64,000 bases of DNA from Corynebacterium faecale (GCF_030408735.1 NZ_CP047204.1:868001-932000), one strand, 5' to 3'. Shown: positions 51,940-61,498, numbered from the stretch's first letter. The notes: a model not told the origin generated them from the sequence alone. Numbers and translations: made by a program.

Positions 51940-52434
51940 CTGGAGCAGAATGCAGCTAATTCAGATCCACCGGGATACTCGGCATCGAGAATCTTTTTGA
52001 GACCTCTGGAGAGGTTAAAGATCTGCTCTGCGGAGTCATCAAAAATCTTCCGTGCATAGGCGAATTTTTGCTCAGAACTCCATTCCCGGCGTGCCCGATC
52101 CAGTGGCAGATCGGTGTTGAGCTGGCCAGAATAGGAATAGGCATCGGCAGGACCTGCATAAATGACGGTATGAGTGCGGTTGTGGAATGATTCCAACACC
52201 ACACGCCCGACATCCAGACTGGTGTGAGTGGCCTCGCCGTCGATAGCAACAGACGTGTGCAATGCAGGATCAGTGGTCATAAGAAACTGCGCAAGTGGCA
52301 TATCAATCGTGCCAATACCAGAGCCCTGTCCTGGAATATTGTCCCCATTTCAGTCTCTTGACCTCCGTGGATTTTGTGGAGGATTCTAGGATGACATGAC
52401 CGATTTCCAGTGTGATGACCCGTACTTCTTTCAT
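51813..52434 (-). pseudogene. Unknown protein gene, apparently frameshifted in a CCCC/GGGG run
   Basis: Read on the minus strand, an ATG at 52434 opens a peptide MKEVRVITLEIGHVILESS that stops after about 43 codons. The sequence that follows in another frame, starting DNIPGQGSGIGTIDMPLAQFL, continues for about 160 residues without interruption and carries SVAIDGEATHTSLDVGRVV, HTVIYAGPADAYSYSG and RREWSSEQKFAYARKIF. Adding one G within the four-base run at 52343-52346 would join both parts into one protein. The last ~43 codons overlap the 3' end of the nuclease gene antisense and may be non-native. No known family. Confidence 0.5.
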
Positions 52435-52444
52435 AAAGCCCAGC

Positions 52445-53968
52445 CTAGAGCGTCAGCCCTCCACCGATCAGGCCAAGCAATCCGAATCCCGCAGCCACAA
52501 TCAGGATTCCCAGCACACCCCATTCGAAGGTGTTGAACACTTTTTCCTTCCGGTACAGACGCGTCCACACATAGGGGATCAGTCCGGGCAGGATGGCGAT
52601 GGCACCAAAGAGCAGGTATTTGGGGTCCGCTGCGTAGAACAGCCAGATCGAGTACACGGTGGCGGCGATGCCGATGACCGCGTGGCGCCTGTTCTCGGGG
52701 GCGGGGATGAGGGGGCCGGAGTCGTCGAAAAGCGTGCCTGCACCGGCGTGGCGGATGCCGCGTCCGCGGGTGGCCAGCGCAACCAGGTAGAGCGCCGCGA
52801 AGAAATACGGCACCAGGTACAACACGGTGGCCAGCTGCACCATGGAGACATAGGTGGTCTCGTTGAGGAAGAAGATCACGATGAAGACCTGGATCACGAT
52901 CGTGGAGATCAGCTGCGCCATCCAGGCAGCGCCACGGGAGTTGATGGCACCGACCTTGCGTGGAATCAGCCCATCCACCGCCATCAGGGCGAGTGGTTCA
53001 GCGCACAGCATCTGCCAGGACACATAGGCACCCAGCACGGACAGACACAGACCGGCGGAGATCAACGCGGCACCCCACTCACCCACGACCGCCTCCAGCA
53101 CCGAGGCCATGGAGTTATCGGGCAGCACCGCCAGTTCCTGCTGGGTGAGCACACCGAAGCTCAGGGAGGAGATGGTCACCAACAGGGCCAGAACAGCGAA
53201 AAACCCGATGATGGTGGCACGGCTGATGTCCTGACGTGACCGGGCCTGGCGGGAGTAGACAGATGCGCCCTCCACACCGATGAACACCCACACCGTGAAC
53301 ACCATGATGGACTTGACCTGGTCAAATACGGATCCCACGGTGCTATCCGTGCCGGTGCCCCAGAAATCCACCGTGAACTTATCCCAGCTGAATCCGAGGA
53401 AAGCCACCAAAATGATGAAGGCCAAAAGTGGCAGGATCTTCACCACGGTGGTCACAGTGGTCAAAAATGCCGCCTGTTTCACCCCACCGGCCACCACGGC
53501 GAAGATCAGCCAGGTCAGTACGCTGACTGCCAATGCGGAGATCACTGGATTATCCGCGGAAAACAGCGGCACATAATGCCCGAGGGTGCTGAAGAATAAG
53601 GTGGCATACCCCACCTGGGCGATGACCGACCCCAGCCAATAACCCCATGCTGAGCAGAAGCCGACGAAATCACCCAGGCCTACGCGAGCATAGGAATACA
53701 CCCCGGAATCCAGATGCGGCTTGCGGCGAGCGAGCACATGGAACACAAACGCCACGGACAGCATGCCGAATCCGGCGATGACCCAGCCGATGAGCATGGC
53801 ACCGGGTGCCGCCACGGAACCGATGTTCTGGGGGAGGGAGAATATCCCGGCGCCCACCATCGAACCGACGATCAGGGCGATGAGTGTGCGCATGGGGACG
53901 GTGGGGCTTGTGGCCGTCGTTCCCGTGCCTGTGCCGGCAGTTGAACCGGCTGAGGTGTCATTGAGCAT
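52445..53968 (-). CDS. lysI: L-lysine / basic amino acid permease (APC family)
   Basis: A 507-residue importer with 12-13 helices. The APC start is LIALIVGSMVGAGIFSLPQNIG, the hallmark of helix 1 in the ArcD/LysI group, followed by RRKPHLDSGVYSYARVGLG and VFIGVEGASVYSRQARSR in helix 6. Length and position near mfd, mazG and porB fit LysI of C. glutamicum, a lysine uptake protein; arginine/ornithine exchangers are close relatives, so the exact substrate is inferred. The ATG at 53968 has no ribosome site; a GTG six codons upstream also fits. Divergent from the antitoxin-like small gene. Confidence 0.82.
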   Translation of the reverse strand: MLNDTSAGSTAGTGTGTTATSPTVPMRTLIALIVGSMVGAGIFSLPQNIGSVAAPGAMLIGWVIAGFGMLSVAFVFHVLARRKPHLDSGVYSYARVGLGDFVGFCSAWGYWLGSVIAQVGYATLFFSTLGHYVPLFSADNPVISALAVSVLTWLIFAVVAGGVKQAAFLTTVTTVVKILPLLAFIILVAFLGFSWDKFTVDFWGTGTDSTVGSVFDQVKSIMVFTVWVFIGVEGASVYSRQARSRQDISRATIIGFFAVLALLVTISSLSFGVLTQQELAVLPDNSMASVLEAVVGEWGAALISAGLCLSVLGAYVSWQMLCAEPLALMAVDGLIPRKVGAINSRGAAWMAQLISTIVIQVFIVIFFLNETTYVSMVQLATVLYLVPYFFAALYLVALATRGRGIRHAGAGTLFDDSGPLIPAPENRRHAVIGIAATVYSIWLFYAADPKYLLFGAIAILPGLIPYVWTRLYRKEKVFNTFEWGVLGILIVAAGFGLLGLIGGGLTL

Positions 53969-54060
53969 TAGCTTAAAATAGACCACCCCGACAGGTTTCT
54001 CGAACTCCCACTATCATGGAGTGTTACCCACGGCACATCAGGAATAGGAAGTGAAATATC

Positions 54061-54339
54061 ATGGGCATTTTGGACAACGCGAAGAACAAGGCGAATGAGT
54101 TCCTCAACTCCGATTCCGGTGAGCGAAAGTCGGATGAGCTGCTGGATAAGGCAGCTGACGCAGCTAAGCGCAAGCTCGGCGCGGACAAGGCCGACAAGGT
54201 GGACCGGGTACGTGACGCCATCGATGAGCGCATCGGAGGGGGAGACAACAACACCCGTCCCGGCCAACCACATGACGCGGACGCCAACACTGAACCCGAT
54301 CACGGCACCGCACCCGGCGCAGCCCCCGGTAACGCCTAA
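54061..54339 (+). CDS. MT0933-type antitoxin-like small protein
   Basis: A 92-residue hydrophilic protein. MGILDNAKNKANEFLN, DSGERKSDELLDKAADAAKRK and DKVRD-type repeats (here ADKVDRVRDAID) match the Rv0909/MT0933 family, which has been annotated as an antitoxin from pairing in mycobacteria. Here no toxin lies beside it, so the role is open. The C-terminal 30 residues are Gly/Pro/Asp-rich and disordered. GGAAGTG lies some eight bases before the ATG. The next gene, mazG, begins 12 bases after its stop, suggesting cotranscription. Confidence 0.75.
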   Translation: MGILDNAKNKANEFLNSDSGERKSDELLDKAADAAKRKLGADKADKVDRVRDAIDERIGGGDNNTRPGQPHDADANTEPDHGTAPGAAPGNA

Positions 54340-54350
54340 ACTCAAGGCCT

Positions 54351-54947
54351 ATGCCTGAGAAAACCGTTTTATTGATTGACTCCCACAACCCCGTTTTTCC
54401 CGCCGAGTTTCTCGAGGCGGTGCTCCATCGCCGTGACAGCATGGAGACAGACGGCACCGTGGGGGTTGATTTCTCCTCCTGGGGCATCACGCTGGCCCCA
54501 GACGCACCGTGGTTTGTCACCGCCGATGCTTCCATCGCCGCGTCCCGCGGCGGGATGCTTATCGACGCCCGCCTTTCCCACGTGGCTGAGGCCATCGGGG
54601 TCATGCAGCGCGCAGTCCGGCAGGGGGAGTGGGAACAGTTCCAAACCCATCACACGCTAATCCCTTATCTCCGGGAGGAGACAGAGGAGTTCATCGAGGC
54701 AGTGGAGCAGACAGCACCGGAAGATGAGCTCCTTAAGGAACTAGGCGATGTTTTCCTACAGGTATTGTTCCATGCGGAGATCGCTGCGCGCCGGGGTGCA
54801 TGGGATTTCAGTGATGTGGCTGCTAGTTTCGTCACCAAGATGCGCTCCCGTTCGCCCTATCTCTTCAACGGGCACCAGGGGATGGTGACGGTGGAAGAAG
54901 CGGAACGACTCTGGGCGGAGGGCAAGGCTCGGGAAACAGCAGGGTAG
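54351..54947 (+). CDS. mazG: MazG-type NTP pyrophosphohydrolase
   Basis: Hydrolyses non-canonical or excess nucleoside triphosphates to monophosphate and diphosphate. The 198-residue protein has a ~95-residue N-terminal extension that is not MazG-like and a single MazG domain after it: EETEEFIEAVEQ supplies the EExxE metal ligands near residue 108, and ELGDVFLQVLFHAEIAARRG the ELGD ligand set. Mycobacterial MazG proteins have the same plan. It ends with the usual WAEGKAR. The terminator at 54962 follows directly. Confidence 0.88.
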   Translation: MPEKTVLLIDSHNPVFPAEFLEAVLHRRDSMETDGTVGVDFSSWGITLAPDAPWFVTADASIAASRGGMLIDARLSHVAEAIGVMQRAVRQGEWEQFQTHHTLIPYLREETEEFIEAVEQTAPEDELLKELGDVFLQVLFHAEIAARRGAWDFSDVAASFVTKMRSRSPYLFNGHQGMVTVEEAERLWAEGKARETAG

Positions 54948-54961
54948 TAGGAACATGGATA

Positions 54962-54996
54962 AGGACCGCACCTGAAGTGGGTGCGGTCCTATTTTG
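54962..54996 (+). terminator. Terminator of mazG
   Basis: Perfect 11-base arms (54962-54972, 54980-54990) with a 7-base loop, followed by ATTTTG. Confidence 0.9.
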
Positions 54997-55016
54997 TGTA
55001 CTTTTCCGGCCGAAAG

Positions 55017-55406
55017 CTAGGACGACAATAAGCTATTGAGCACAACGTGGATATTGTTAAGAGGGCTCAATTCCTGTGGATCTTCCCTGACGAAGCCACA
55101 CTCAAGTGCGCGGTCCGCGAGAAGCCCGGAGTAGAAGGGGCTGATCCCTTTCAGTTGGTCACTGATGTTTCCCAGGTCGGGGGTGTTGTTCAAGATCTGG
55201 GCCAGCTCTGAGCGGGTGGTTCCGGGAAGTACCGTTGCTGAACCGACGAGGGCACCATGCAGGATGCTGCAATCGAACTGCATCACATACTCAGTGGTGC
55301 TGCGAGGGGGACCATGATAACCCTGGGCGCTGGCCACCGGAGTCAGACCGGCCGCCAGCGTGAGGGTCGTGGCTGCAGCGATGAGGAAAAGACGGGTGTT
55401 CTTCAA
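55017..55406 (-). CDS. PorB/PorC-family secreted protein, third copy
   Basis: About 129 residues, starting with TTG at 55406 (TAAGG upstream, placed right after the stop of the previous copy). A signal peptide LFLIAAATTLTLAAGLTPVASA ends near residue 27. The mature part has CSILHGALVGSATVLPGTTRSELAQIL and SGLLADRALECGFVREDPQ, clearly aligned with the upstream copy (QTLQDGLYLSQLATPDTTRSELAATL; AGRIADRALECGAVQPDPQ). The two conserved Cys may form a disulfide as in PorB. The family forms anion-selective channels in the outer mycomembrane. C. glutamicum, as I recall, has two of these genes here, so this third one is notable. Confidence 0.78.
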   Translation of the reverse strand: MKNTRLFLIAAATTLTLAAGLTPVASAQGYHGPPRSTTEYVMQFDCSILHGALVGSATVLPGTTRSELAQILNNTPDLGNISDQLKGISPFYSGLLADRALECGFVREDPQELSPLNNIHVVLNSLLSS

Positions 55407-55417
55407 CGCCAGCTGCC

Positions 55418-55786
55418 TTAGGAGGACAGGTTGCTGGAGAGATTCTGCAGCTGGGTGAGGATGTCCTGCTGGGGATCTGGCTGCACAGCGCCACATTCGA
55501 GGGCACGATCAGCGATGCGACCTGCGTAGACGCCGCCCACGATCGCGAGGGCGGGATCAATGTCCCCGAGGTTGGCAGAGGTACGCAGGGTGGCAGCAAG
55601 CTCACTGCGGGTGGTGTCAGGGGTAGCCAGCTGGGAGAGATAGAGGCCATCTTGCAGAGTCTGGCATGGGAAGTTGTCAATCAGCTCATTGAACACTTCT
55701 CCGGTCTGTGCCTGGGCAGGGGAAAGGGAGGCGGAAAGGGCCACAACGGATGCTGCGGCGATGGCGAGGGTGCGACGGATGTTCAT
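55418..55786 (-). CDS. porC: Outer-membrane channel-family protein PorC-like
   Basis: A 122-residue precursor with a signal peptide to about SPAQA (residue 26) and mature CQTLQDGLYLSQLATPDTTR and RALECGAVQPDPQ, the same paired-Cys plan as its neighbours. It ends LQNLSSNLSS, which resembles the end of PorB. AAGGAAATCCCC is the ribosome site for the ATG at 55786. The order matches porC of C. glutamicum following porB; assignment between paralogues is by position. A terminator/attenuator hairpin separates it from porB, and the third copy is only 11 bases downstream. Confidence 0.8.
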   Translation of the reverse strand: MNIRRTLAIAAASVVALSASLSPAQAQTGEVFNELIDNFPCQTLQDGLYLSQLATPDTTRSELAATLRTSANLGDIDPALAIVGGVYAGRIADRALECGAVQPDPQQDILTQLQNLSSNLSS

Positions 55787-55841
55787 GGGGATTTCCTTAA
55801 CGGGTTCGGAGTAGCAGGAAAGGTGCAGCTGTGAAAAAGAT

Positions 55842-55894
55842 AAACACCACACCCTGACACATCATATGTGACTGATGTGACTGGTGTGGTGTTT
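55842..55894 (-). terminator. Hairpin between porB and porC, probable attenuating terminator
   Basis: AAACACCACACC pairs perfectly with GGTGTGGTGTTT across a 29-base centre that can also fold; on the minus strand it is followed by ATCTTTTT. It would lower transcription of the two downstream channel genes relative to porB. Confidence 0.75.
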
Positions 55895-55947
55895 GTGGCA
55901 ATCTGTGCGGAACATTCATGGGATGGCCCCGCACATCAGCCCTGGGA

Positions 55948-56328
55948 CTAGGAGGAAAGGCCCGCGAAATTGGAGCTGAGGTTGCTGCTGGCATTCTCCA
56001 GAGCGGTGTTCGGCTCAACCAGTTCACACTTCTGTGCCTGATCGGCGAAGTCTGCAGCTGCCTGGGCGTTCCAGTCGCCTACTGCTGGGAACTGGCCGGT
56101 GATGACTCCCTCGCCACGCTCTGCCAGCGCATCAGCGAGGCCAGCATTGCGCATGCCGTCCTCGGGGAGATCAAGGCCGGCCAGGATGCCTTCCACGGCG
56201 GCGCATGGAATCCACTCGAAGCGGTCCGACAGTTCATCGGAGGAGATGGCGGATGCTGGAGCCGCGAAAGCGGTCAGTGCGAGTGCTGCGGTTGCGCCGA
56301 TTGCTGCGACACGAGTTGAGATCTTCAT
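55948..56328 (-). CDS. porB: Anion-selective outer-membrane channel PorB
   Basis: Forms small anion channels through the mycolic-acid outer membrane. The 126-residue precursor and the 27-residue signal peptide ending PASA leave a mature protein of 99 residues, equal to the lengths described for C. glutamicum PorB. The mature part has CAAVEGILAGLDLPEDGMR and DQAQKCELVEPN; the two Cys would be bridged. AAGGAG precedes the ATG by nine bases. It is the first of three tandem family members and lies on the opposite strand from lpqU and eno, as in C. glutamicum. Confidence 0.85.
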   Translation of the reverse strand: MKISTRVAAIGATAALALTAFAAPASAISSDELSDRFEWIPCAAVEGILAGLDLPEDGMRNAGLADALAERGEGVITGQFPAVGDWNAQAAADFADQAQKCELVEPNTALENASSNLSSNFAGLSS

Positions 56329-56679
56329 GGTGAGTTACTCCTTCGGTAGTGAATCCAGTTGGTTTGTTCAATTGGATTGTTCAGCAAGTGACCGCAAGTG
56401 TACATAAGTGATCTGGGACATAACAGGGCGAACCTGCCAATAAACATGGCTGTCAAAAGACGCAATCCCTGCATATATGTATTTTGACTACTGCGTTTAT
56501 CTTCTCTGGGAAGCGGGAATAAACTCTCGTGAATTAAAAAACTGGGTCGGAATTCTGGCCATTACGCTGTCTTGCGGTGTCGCGTCGGTCACTGTTTACT
56601 GCATTTCTGGCGCCGGGAGGCAGAGCATGTGAAATGTCGAATGCGATTCTGATCAATCCGGACGGTAGACTCGCTACCC
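56329..56679. other. Intergenic region between porB and lpqU
   Basis: 351 bases, more A+T-rich than average, holding the divergent promoters. I see TTGTTCAATTGGATTGTTCAG as a short direct repeat near the porB side (two TTGTTCA/TTGGATT units) but no clear operator, tRNA or further gene. Confidence 0.6.
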
Positions 56680-57468
56680 ATGAGTTCTGGGGTTAAACGG
56701 GCGGCTGGATGCGGTTGTGGAGCGGTTCTGGCTGTCATCATGGTCATCTCATTTGTGGGGTGGGCCCTGAGCTTCATGGATGGGGCAGCTCCCATTCGTC
56801 AGTTGCAGCCGATTCCAGATAATGTTCCGCCTGCGGTCGGTGAACCGGTGCCCGGCATCGACATCTACGCGGCTGGGCGTACCTCAGATTCCCTCCGGTT
56901 CTGGTCAGATCCTATCGCTGTGGACACCGGTATCTCCACGCAGGCCGTGGCCGCCTATGGCAATGCAGCGCTCATCGCCGCAGAGTCCTGGCCTGAGTGT
57001 GGAATCGCCTGGACCACGCTCGCGGGCATCGGTTATGTAGAGACCCGGCACGGTACTTACAACGGCAGGGTCTTCGGGGGGAGCTCGCTTGATGGCAACG
57101 GTGTGGCAAATCCGCCCATCATTGGCATACCCCTTGATGGATCCCCCGGTATTGCACGCATTGAGGATACGGATGGTGGCCGCTTTGATGGCGACACCGA
57201 ATTGGATCGGGCAGTCGGGCCGATGCAGTTCATCCCAGAATCATGGGAGCGCTACGGTCGTGACGCTAACGGTGATGGCTACGCCGACCCCCACCAGATC
57301 GATGATGCAGCCCTCAGTGCAGCCCATCTGCTGTGTACCACCGGCGGGAGTCTCACCACGCCTGAAGGATGGACTCAGGCGCTCTATGCCTACAACATGT
57401 CCAATGAATACCTGATCAATGTTCGGGACGCGGCAGCCTCCTATGCGTTGCGTCAACCGGTGATCTGA
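56680..57468 (+). CDS. lpqU: Membrane-anchored lytic transglycosylase LpqU
   Basis: A 262-residue cell-wall enzyme that cleaves peptidoglycan glycan strands. One hydrophobic anchor at residues 13-31 (CGAVLAVIMVISFVGWALS), then a Pro-rich linker and the SLT_2 domain. Glu121 in GIGYVETRHGTY is the catalytic acid; AVGPMQFIPESWERYGRD and NGDGYADPHQIDDAALSAAHLLC are typical of the MltB-like group. The gene lies directly before eno, the same order as in C. glutamicum and mycobacteria. The ATG has no clear ribosome site and may be leaderless. Confidence 0.9.
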   Translation: MSSGVKRAAGCGCGAVLAVIMVISFVGWALSFMDGAAPIRQLQPIPDNVPPAVGEPVPGIDIYAAGRTSDSLRFWSDPIAVDTGISTQAVAAYGNAALIAAESWPECGIAWTTLAGIGYVETRHGTYNGRVFGGSSLDGNGVANPPIIGIPLDGSPGIARIEDTDGGRFDGDTELDRAVGPMQFIPESWERYGRDANGDGYADPHQIDDAALSAAHLLCTTGGSLTTPEGWTQALYAYNMSNEYLINVRDAAASYALRQPVI

Positions 57469-57692
57469 TAATTCTCCAACCCGCTGGTCGCCCCCGATTG
57501 GGAGGGATCGGGCATCAGAAACCCACATCTCTGCATATAAACATCGGTGATTGTCGTCTCATGGCGCCACGGGAATGGAATTCATGCAACAATTGAACGC
57601 AGACGTGACCGATGGCCCACCGTGGCGCACTGCGCTGCCCTGATCCCCTGATGTCACGTGAACATTTCTGGTTAGTTCCCAAGTTGGCATAG

Positions 57693-58979
<1,287 letters not shown>

Positions 58980-59005
58980 GCGCTTTTCGACGCCAAGCTG
59001 ACTCT

Positions 59006-59034
59006 TCCCGTCCTCTTCACAGGGGGCGGGATTT
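59006..59034 (+). terminator. Weak terminator of eno
   Basis: TCCCGTCC pairs with GGGCGGGA (one G-U) with a short loop; ATTTG follows. Confidence 0.5.
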
Positions 59035-59093
59035 GTCGTTTTGAGAGCGTCGAAAATCGTGCCGTGTTACCGCTGTGACTATGATCGATCACT

Positions 59094-59651
59094 ATGGCGA
59101 AGCAGAAGAAGTCCCACAAGGGTATTGTCCCGGTCTCCAGTCGAGATCGGGCACCTGAGACTATTTCTGCTGTTCGTGCCCCTTTTCGTCTCGGAGCGGT
59201 GGGGGTTGTTGTCCTCGCTCTGGTGGTACTGCTGATCCTCATGACGGTGGCCATTCCCCTGCGTAACTACTTCCAACAGCGTTCGGAGATCGCCCACACA
59301 GAGGCGTCCATCCAGGCTAAAGAGCTGCAGATTGAGGAACTATCCGAAGAGCTGGATCGCTACCAGTCTGAGGCTTATGTCCGCGAACAGGCACGTCGGC
59401 GCCTGGGTGTGATCGAACCGGGGGAGACGGCGTTCCGTATTCTTGATCCAGCTCTGGACAGTGGTGCGACTGTGACCTCCGATGGCACCGAGGAGGAAGC
59501 ACGCGGCACCTGGTACGAGACACTGTGGGAATCTGTCACTGAGCCCGAGTTGCTGGAGCCTGAGGAACTTCCGGCTCCCGTGGATGTGGTGCCTGATGAG
59601 AACAAGGTGGATGCGGTGATGGAGGAACCCGCAGAGGAACCTGTGCAATAG
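59094..59651 (+). CDS. Septum formation initiator (DivIC/FtsB family)
   Basis: A 185-residue bitopic membrane protein of the divisome. A basic cytoplasmic start, one TM at residues ~35-60 (VGVVVLALVVLLILMTVAIPL), then a coiled coil (EASIQAKELQIEELSEELDRY) and the FtsB/DivIC end YVREQARRRLGVIEPGETAFRIL. The acidic tail of about 80 residues (Glu/Pro-rich) is typical of actinobacterial members. It follows eno and precedes the DUF501 and ppx genes in the conserved actinobacterial order eno-divIC-DUF501-ppx. Confidence 0.92.
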   Translation: MAKQKKSHKGIVPVSSRDRAPETISAVRAPFRLGAVGVVVLALVVLLILMTVAIPLRNYFQQRSEIAHTEASIQAKELQIEELSEELDRYQSEAYVREQARRRLGVIEPGETAFRILDPALDSGATVTSDGTEEEARGTWYETLWESVTEPELLEPEELPAPVDVVPDENKVDAVMEEPAEEPVQ

Positions 59652-59686
59652 CGACGACTGTCCGTCCTCATGGCAGAATAGGGCGC

Positions 59687-60241
59687 ATGAGTGTTACTGA
59701 TGCAGATCTTCTGGCTGTCGAAGCGCAGCTGGGTAGGGCCCCTCGAGGGGTCCTGGACATTGCCTACCGGAGCCCCGATGGAGAACCCGGCGTTGTCATG
59801 ACCGCGCCCCGCCTGGAGGACGGAACTCCGTTCCCCACCCTGTACTACCTCACTGACCCACGTCTGACCACCGAGGCATCACGTCTCGAGGTGGCGCATG
59901 TGATGAAGTGGATGACCGACCGTCTAGAGCATGATGAAGAACTCCGTGCCGATTATCAGCGTGCCCACGAGCACTACCTGAACAAGCGCAATGCGATCGA
60001 TGATCTGGGCACCGACTTCACCGGTGGCGGCATGCCTGACCGCGTGAAGTGTCTCCACGTCCTCATCGCCTACGCCCTGGCGGAAGGCCCTGAGCATTTC
60101 CGCCTCGGCACCGAGGCCGTCGCGCTGGCCGCTGCCCACGGCGACCTCCGTGGCACCGCCATCCCCTCCGATTGGCCCACCATTGAAGAGCTGGGCATCA
60201 AGCTCGAGGACTTTGACTTCTCCCGGGCCGGGGGAATCTGA
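59687..60241 (+). CDS. DUF501 family protein
   Basis: A 184-residue cytosolic protein. RAPRGVLDIAYRSPDGEPGVVMTAPRLEDGTPFPTLYYLTDP at the N-terminus, then MKWMTDRL, GGMPDRVKCLHVLIAYALAEGP, are typical of DUF501, always found next to divIC and ppx in actinobacteria. A Cys-His pair (KCLHV) and an earlier Asp could be catalytic but no activity is known. Its stop overlaps the start of ppx (TGATG). Confidence 0.9.
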   Translation: MSVTDADLLAVEAQLGRAPRGVLDIAYRSPDGEPGVVMTAPRLEDGTPFPTLYYLTDPRLTTEASRLEVAHVMKWMTDRLEHDEELRADYQRAHEHYLNKRNAIDDLGTDFTGGGMPDRVKCLHVLIAYALAEGPEHFRLGTEAVALAAAHGDLRGTAIPSDWPTIEELGIKLEDFDFSRAGGI

Positions 60242-61206
60242 TGACCCGTTTCGCAGCGGTTGATTGCGGTACCAACTCCATCCGTCTTCTCATCGCTGAT
60301 GTCACTGACGCCGGCATCCGTGAGATCACCCGGGACAACAAGATTGTCCGTCTGGGCAAGGGCGTCGATGCCACCGGTGAGCTTGATCCTGAGGCCATTG
60401 AGCGCACCCGTGTGGCTTTGGCTGAGTACGTCGATGTCATGGAGGAAGAAGGTGTGGAGGTGGTGCGCATGGTTGCCACTGCCGCCACCCGGGATGCCGC
60501 CAACCGAGAAGATTTCTTCTCCATGACCCGGGTGCTGCTGTCCCGTATCCGCCCGGGTTACCAGGCGGAGGTGATCACTGGCGAGGAGGAGGCTCAGCTA
60601 TCCTTCCGCGGTGCCGTCGCAGACCTGGATCCGACCCAGGGCCCGTTCTGTGTGATTGACCTCGGTGGCGGTTCCACTGAGTTCATCGTGGGCACCCATG
60701 ATGGTGAGATCCTCGGTTCACATTCCGCTCAGATGGGCTGTGTCCGCATCACCGAGCGCATCATGCGCAGCGATCCGCCCACCCCGACCGAGGTGGAGAT
60801 CGCCCGCGACTATGTTGCGGAACGGATCCGGGATGTCAGCGCCATCGTGCCGATCTCCAAGGCCAAGACCATCGTGGGTGTTGCAGGTACCTTCACCACC
60901 ATCTCTGCGTGGGTGCTGGGCCTGGAGTCCTATGACCGTGCCGCGATCCACCTCTCCGAGTTGAACTTCGATGCCCTTCGCGTGATCACCGATGAGATCA
61001 TCCGTGAATCCTCGGCTCAGCGCGCCACCAATCCGGTGGTGGATCCGGGCCGTGCGGATGTCATCGGTGGAGGCTCCGTGGTGGTTCAGGGTGCCATTGA
61101 CCTGGCCGCCAGGGAGGCCGGTGTCAACTCGATCACCATTTCTGAAAAGGACATTCTTGACGGTCTGATTCTGGGGCTTGTGGAAAAGCACGGCACCGGG
61201 AAATAA
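60241..61206 (+). CDS. ppx2: Exopolyphosphatase (Ppx/GppA family)
   Basis: Removes terminal phosphates from polyphosphate. The 321-residue short form contains only the two ASKHA domains: VDCGTNSIRLL (residues 7-17), ATAATRDAANR, GEEEAQLSFRGA, CVIDLGGGSTEFIVG (residues ~138-152) with the catalytic Glu nearby, and VIGGGSVVVQ. Short actinobacterial Ppx enzymes were characterised as Ppx2 in C. glutamicum. It overlaps the DUF501 gene by one base. The PPK2 at the other end of the window works on the same polymer. Confidence 0.9.
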   Translation: MTRFAAVDCGTNSIRLLIADVTDAGIREITRDNKIVRLGKGVDATGELDPEAIERTRVALAEYVDVMEEEGVEVVRMVATAATRDAANREDFFSMTRVLLSRIRPGYQAEVITGEEEAQLSFRGAVADLDPTQGPFCVIDLGGGSTEFIVGTHDGEILGSHSAQMGCVRITERIMRSDPPTPTEVEIARDYVAERIRDVSAIVPISKAKTIVGVAGTFTTISAWVLGLESYDRAAIHLSELNFDALRVITDEIIRESSAQRATNPVVDPGRADVIGGGSVVVQGAIDLAAREAGVNSITISEKDILDGLILGLVEKHGTGK

Positions 61207-61267
61207 ACAGGACCCTTGTGATTCTGGCCTTCGGCACCATCATCTATGATGAACTGGTGCCGAAAAC

Positions 61268-61341
61268 GCCCCCATAGCCCAATCGGCAGAGGCGGTTGAC
61301 TTAAAATCAATTCAGTGTGGGTTCGAGTCCCACTGGGGGCA
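61268..61341 (+). tRNA. tRNA with UAA anticodon (Leu by anticodon), class I fold
   Basis: 74 nt cloverleaf: acceptor GCCCCCA/TGGGGGC, D-arm GCC...GGC, anticodon stem GTTGA/TCAAT around CTTAAAA giving TAA, 5-base variable loop TCAGT, T-arm GTGGG-TTCGAGT-CCCAC, discriminator A. Leu tRNAs usually have a long variable arm (class II); this one is short. CCA is not encoded. Confidence 0.85.
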
Positions 61342-61345
61342 CAAC

Positions 61346-61387
61346 AGTTCCATCATCTTTGTTCAGGATGATGGAACTTTTTCTTTT
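61346..61387 (+). terminator. Strong terminator after the tRNA
   Basis: 12-base perfect arms AGTTCCATCATC/GATGATGGAACT with loop TTTGTTCAG, then TTTTCTTTTT. Confidence 0.95.
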
Positions 61388-61447
61388 TCCGAATCTGATT
61401 CTTGCGCAGCCCCGAGAGTGGACGTAGTATCGCTCACAGCGCCGATT

Positions 61448-61469
61448 TAAGGTTAGCTTTACCTAATCT
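61448..61469 (+). promoter_or_regulatory. DtxR box and -10 region of ripA
   Basis: TAAGGTTAGCTTTACCTAA (61448-61466) matches 16 of 19 bases of the DtxR consensus palindrome. TAATCT (61464-61469) at its right edge serves as -10. Iron-loaded DtxR bound here would block transcription, agreeing with known DtxR repression of ripA in C. glutamicum. Confidence 0.85.
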
Positions 61470-61498
61470 AGAGTGTGGGACTGGAAGTGGAGCGGAAA

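Noticed and set aside
54061..54947. Toxin-antitoxin pair (MT0933-type protein with mazG)
   Set aside because: MazG is an NTP pyrophosphohydrolase, not a toxin, and the small protein's antitoxin label is only a family name.
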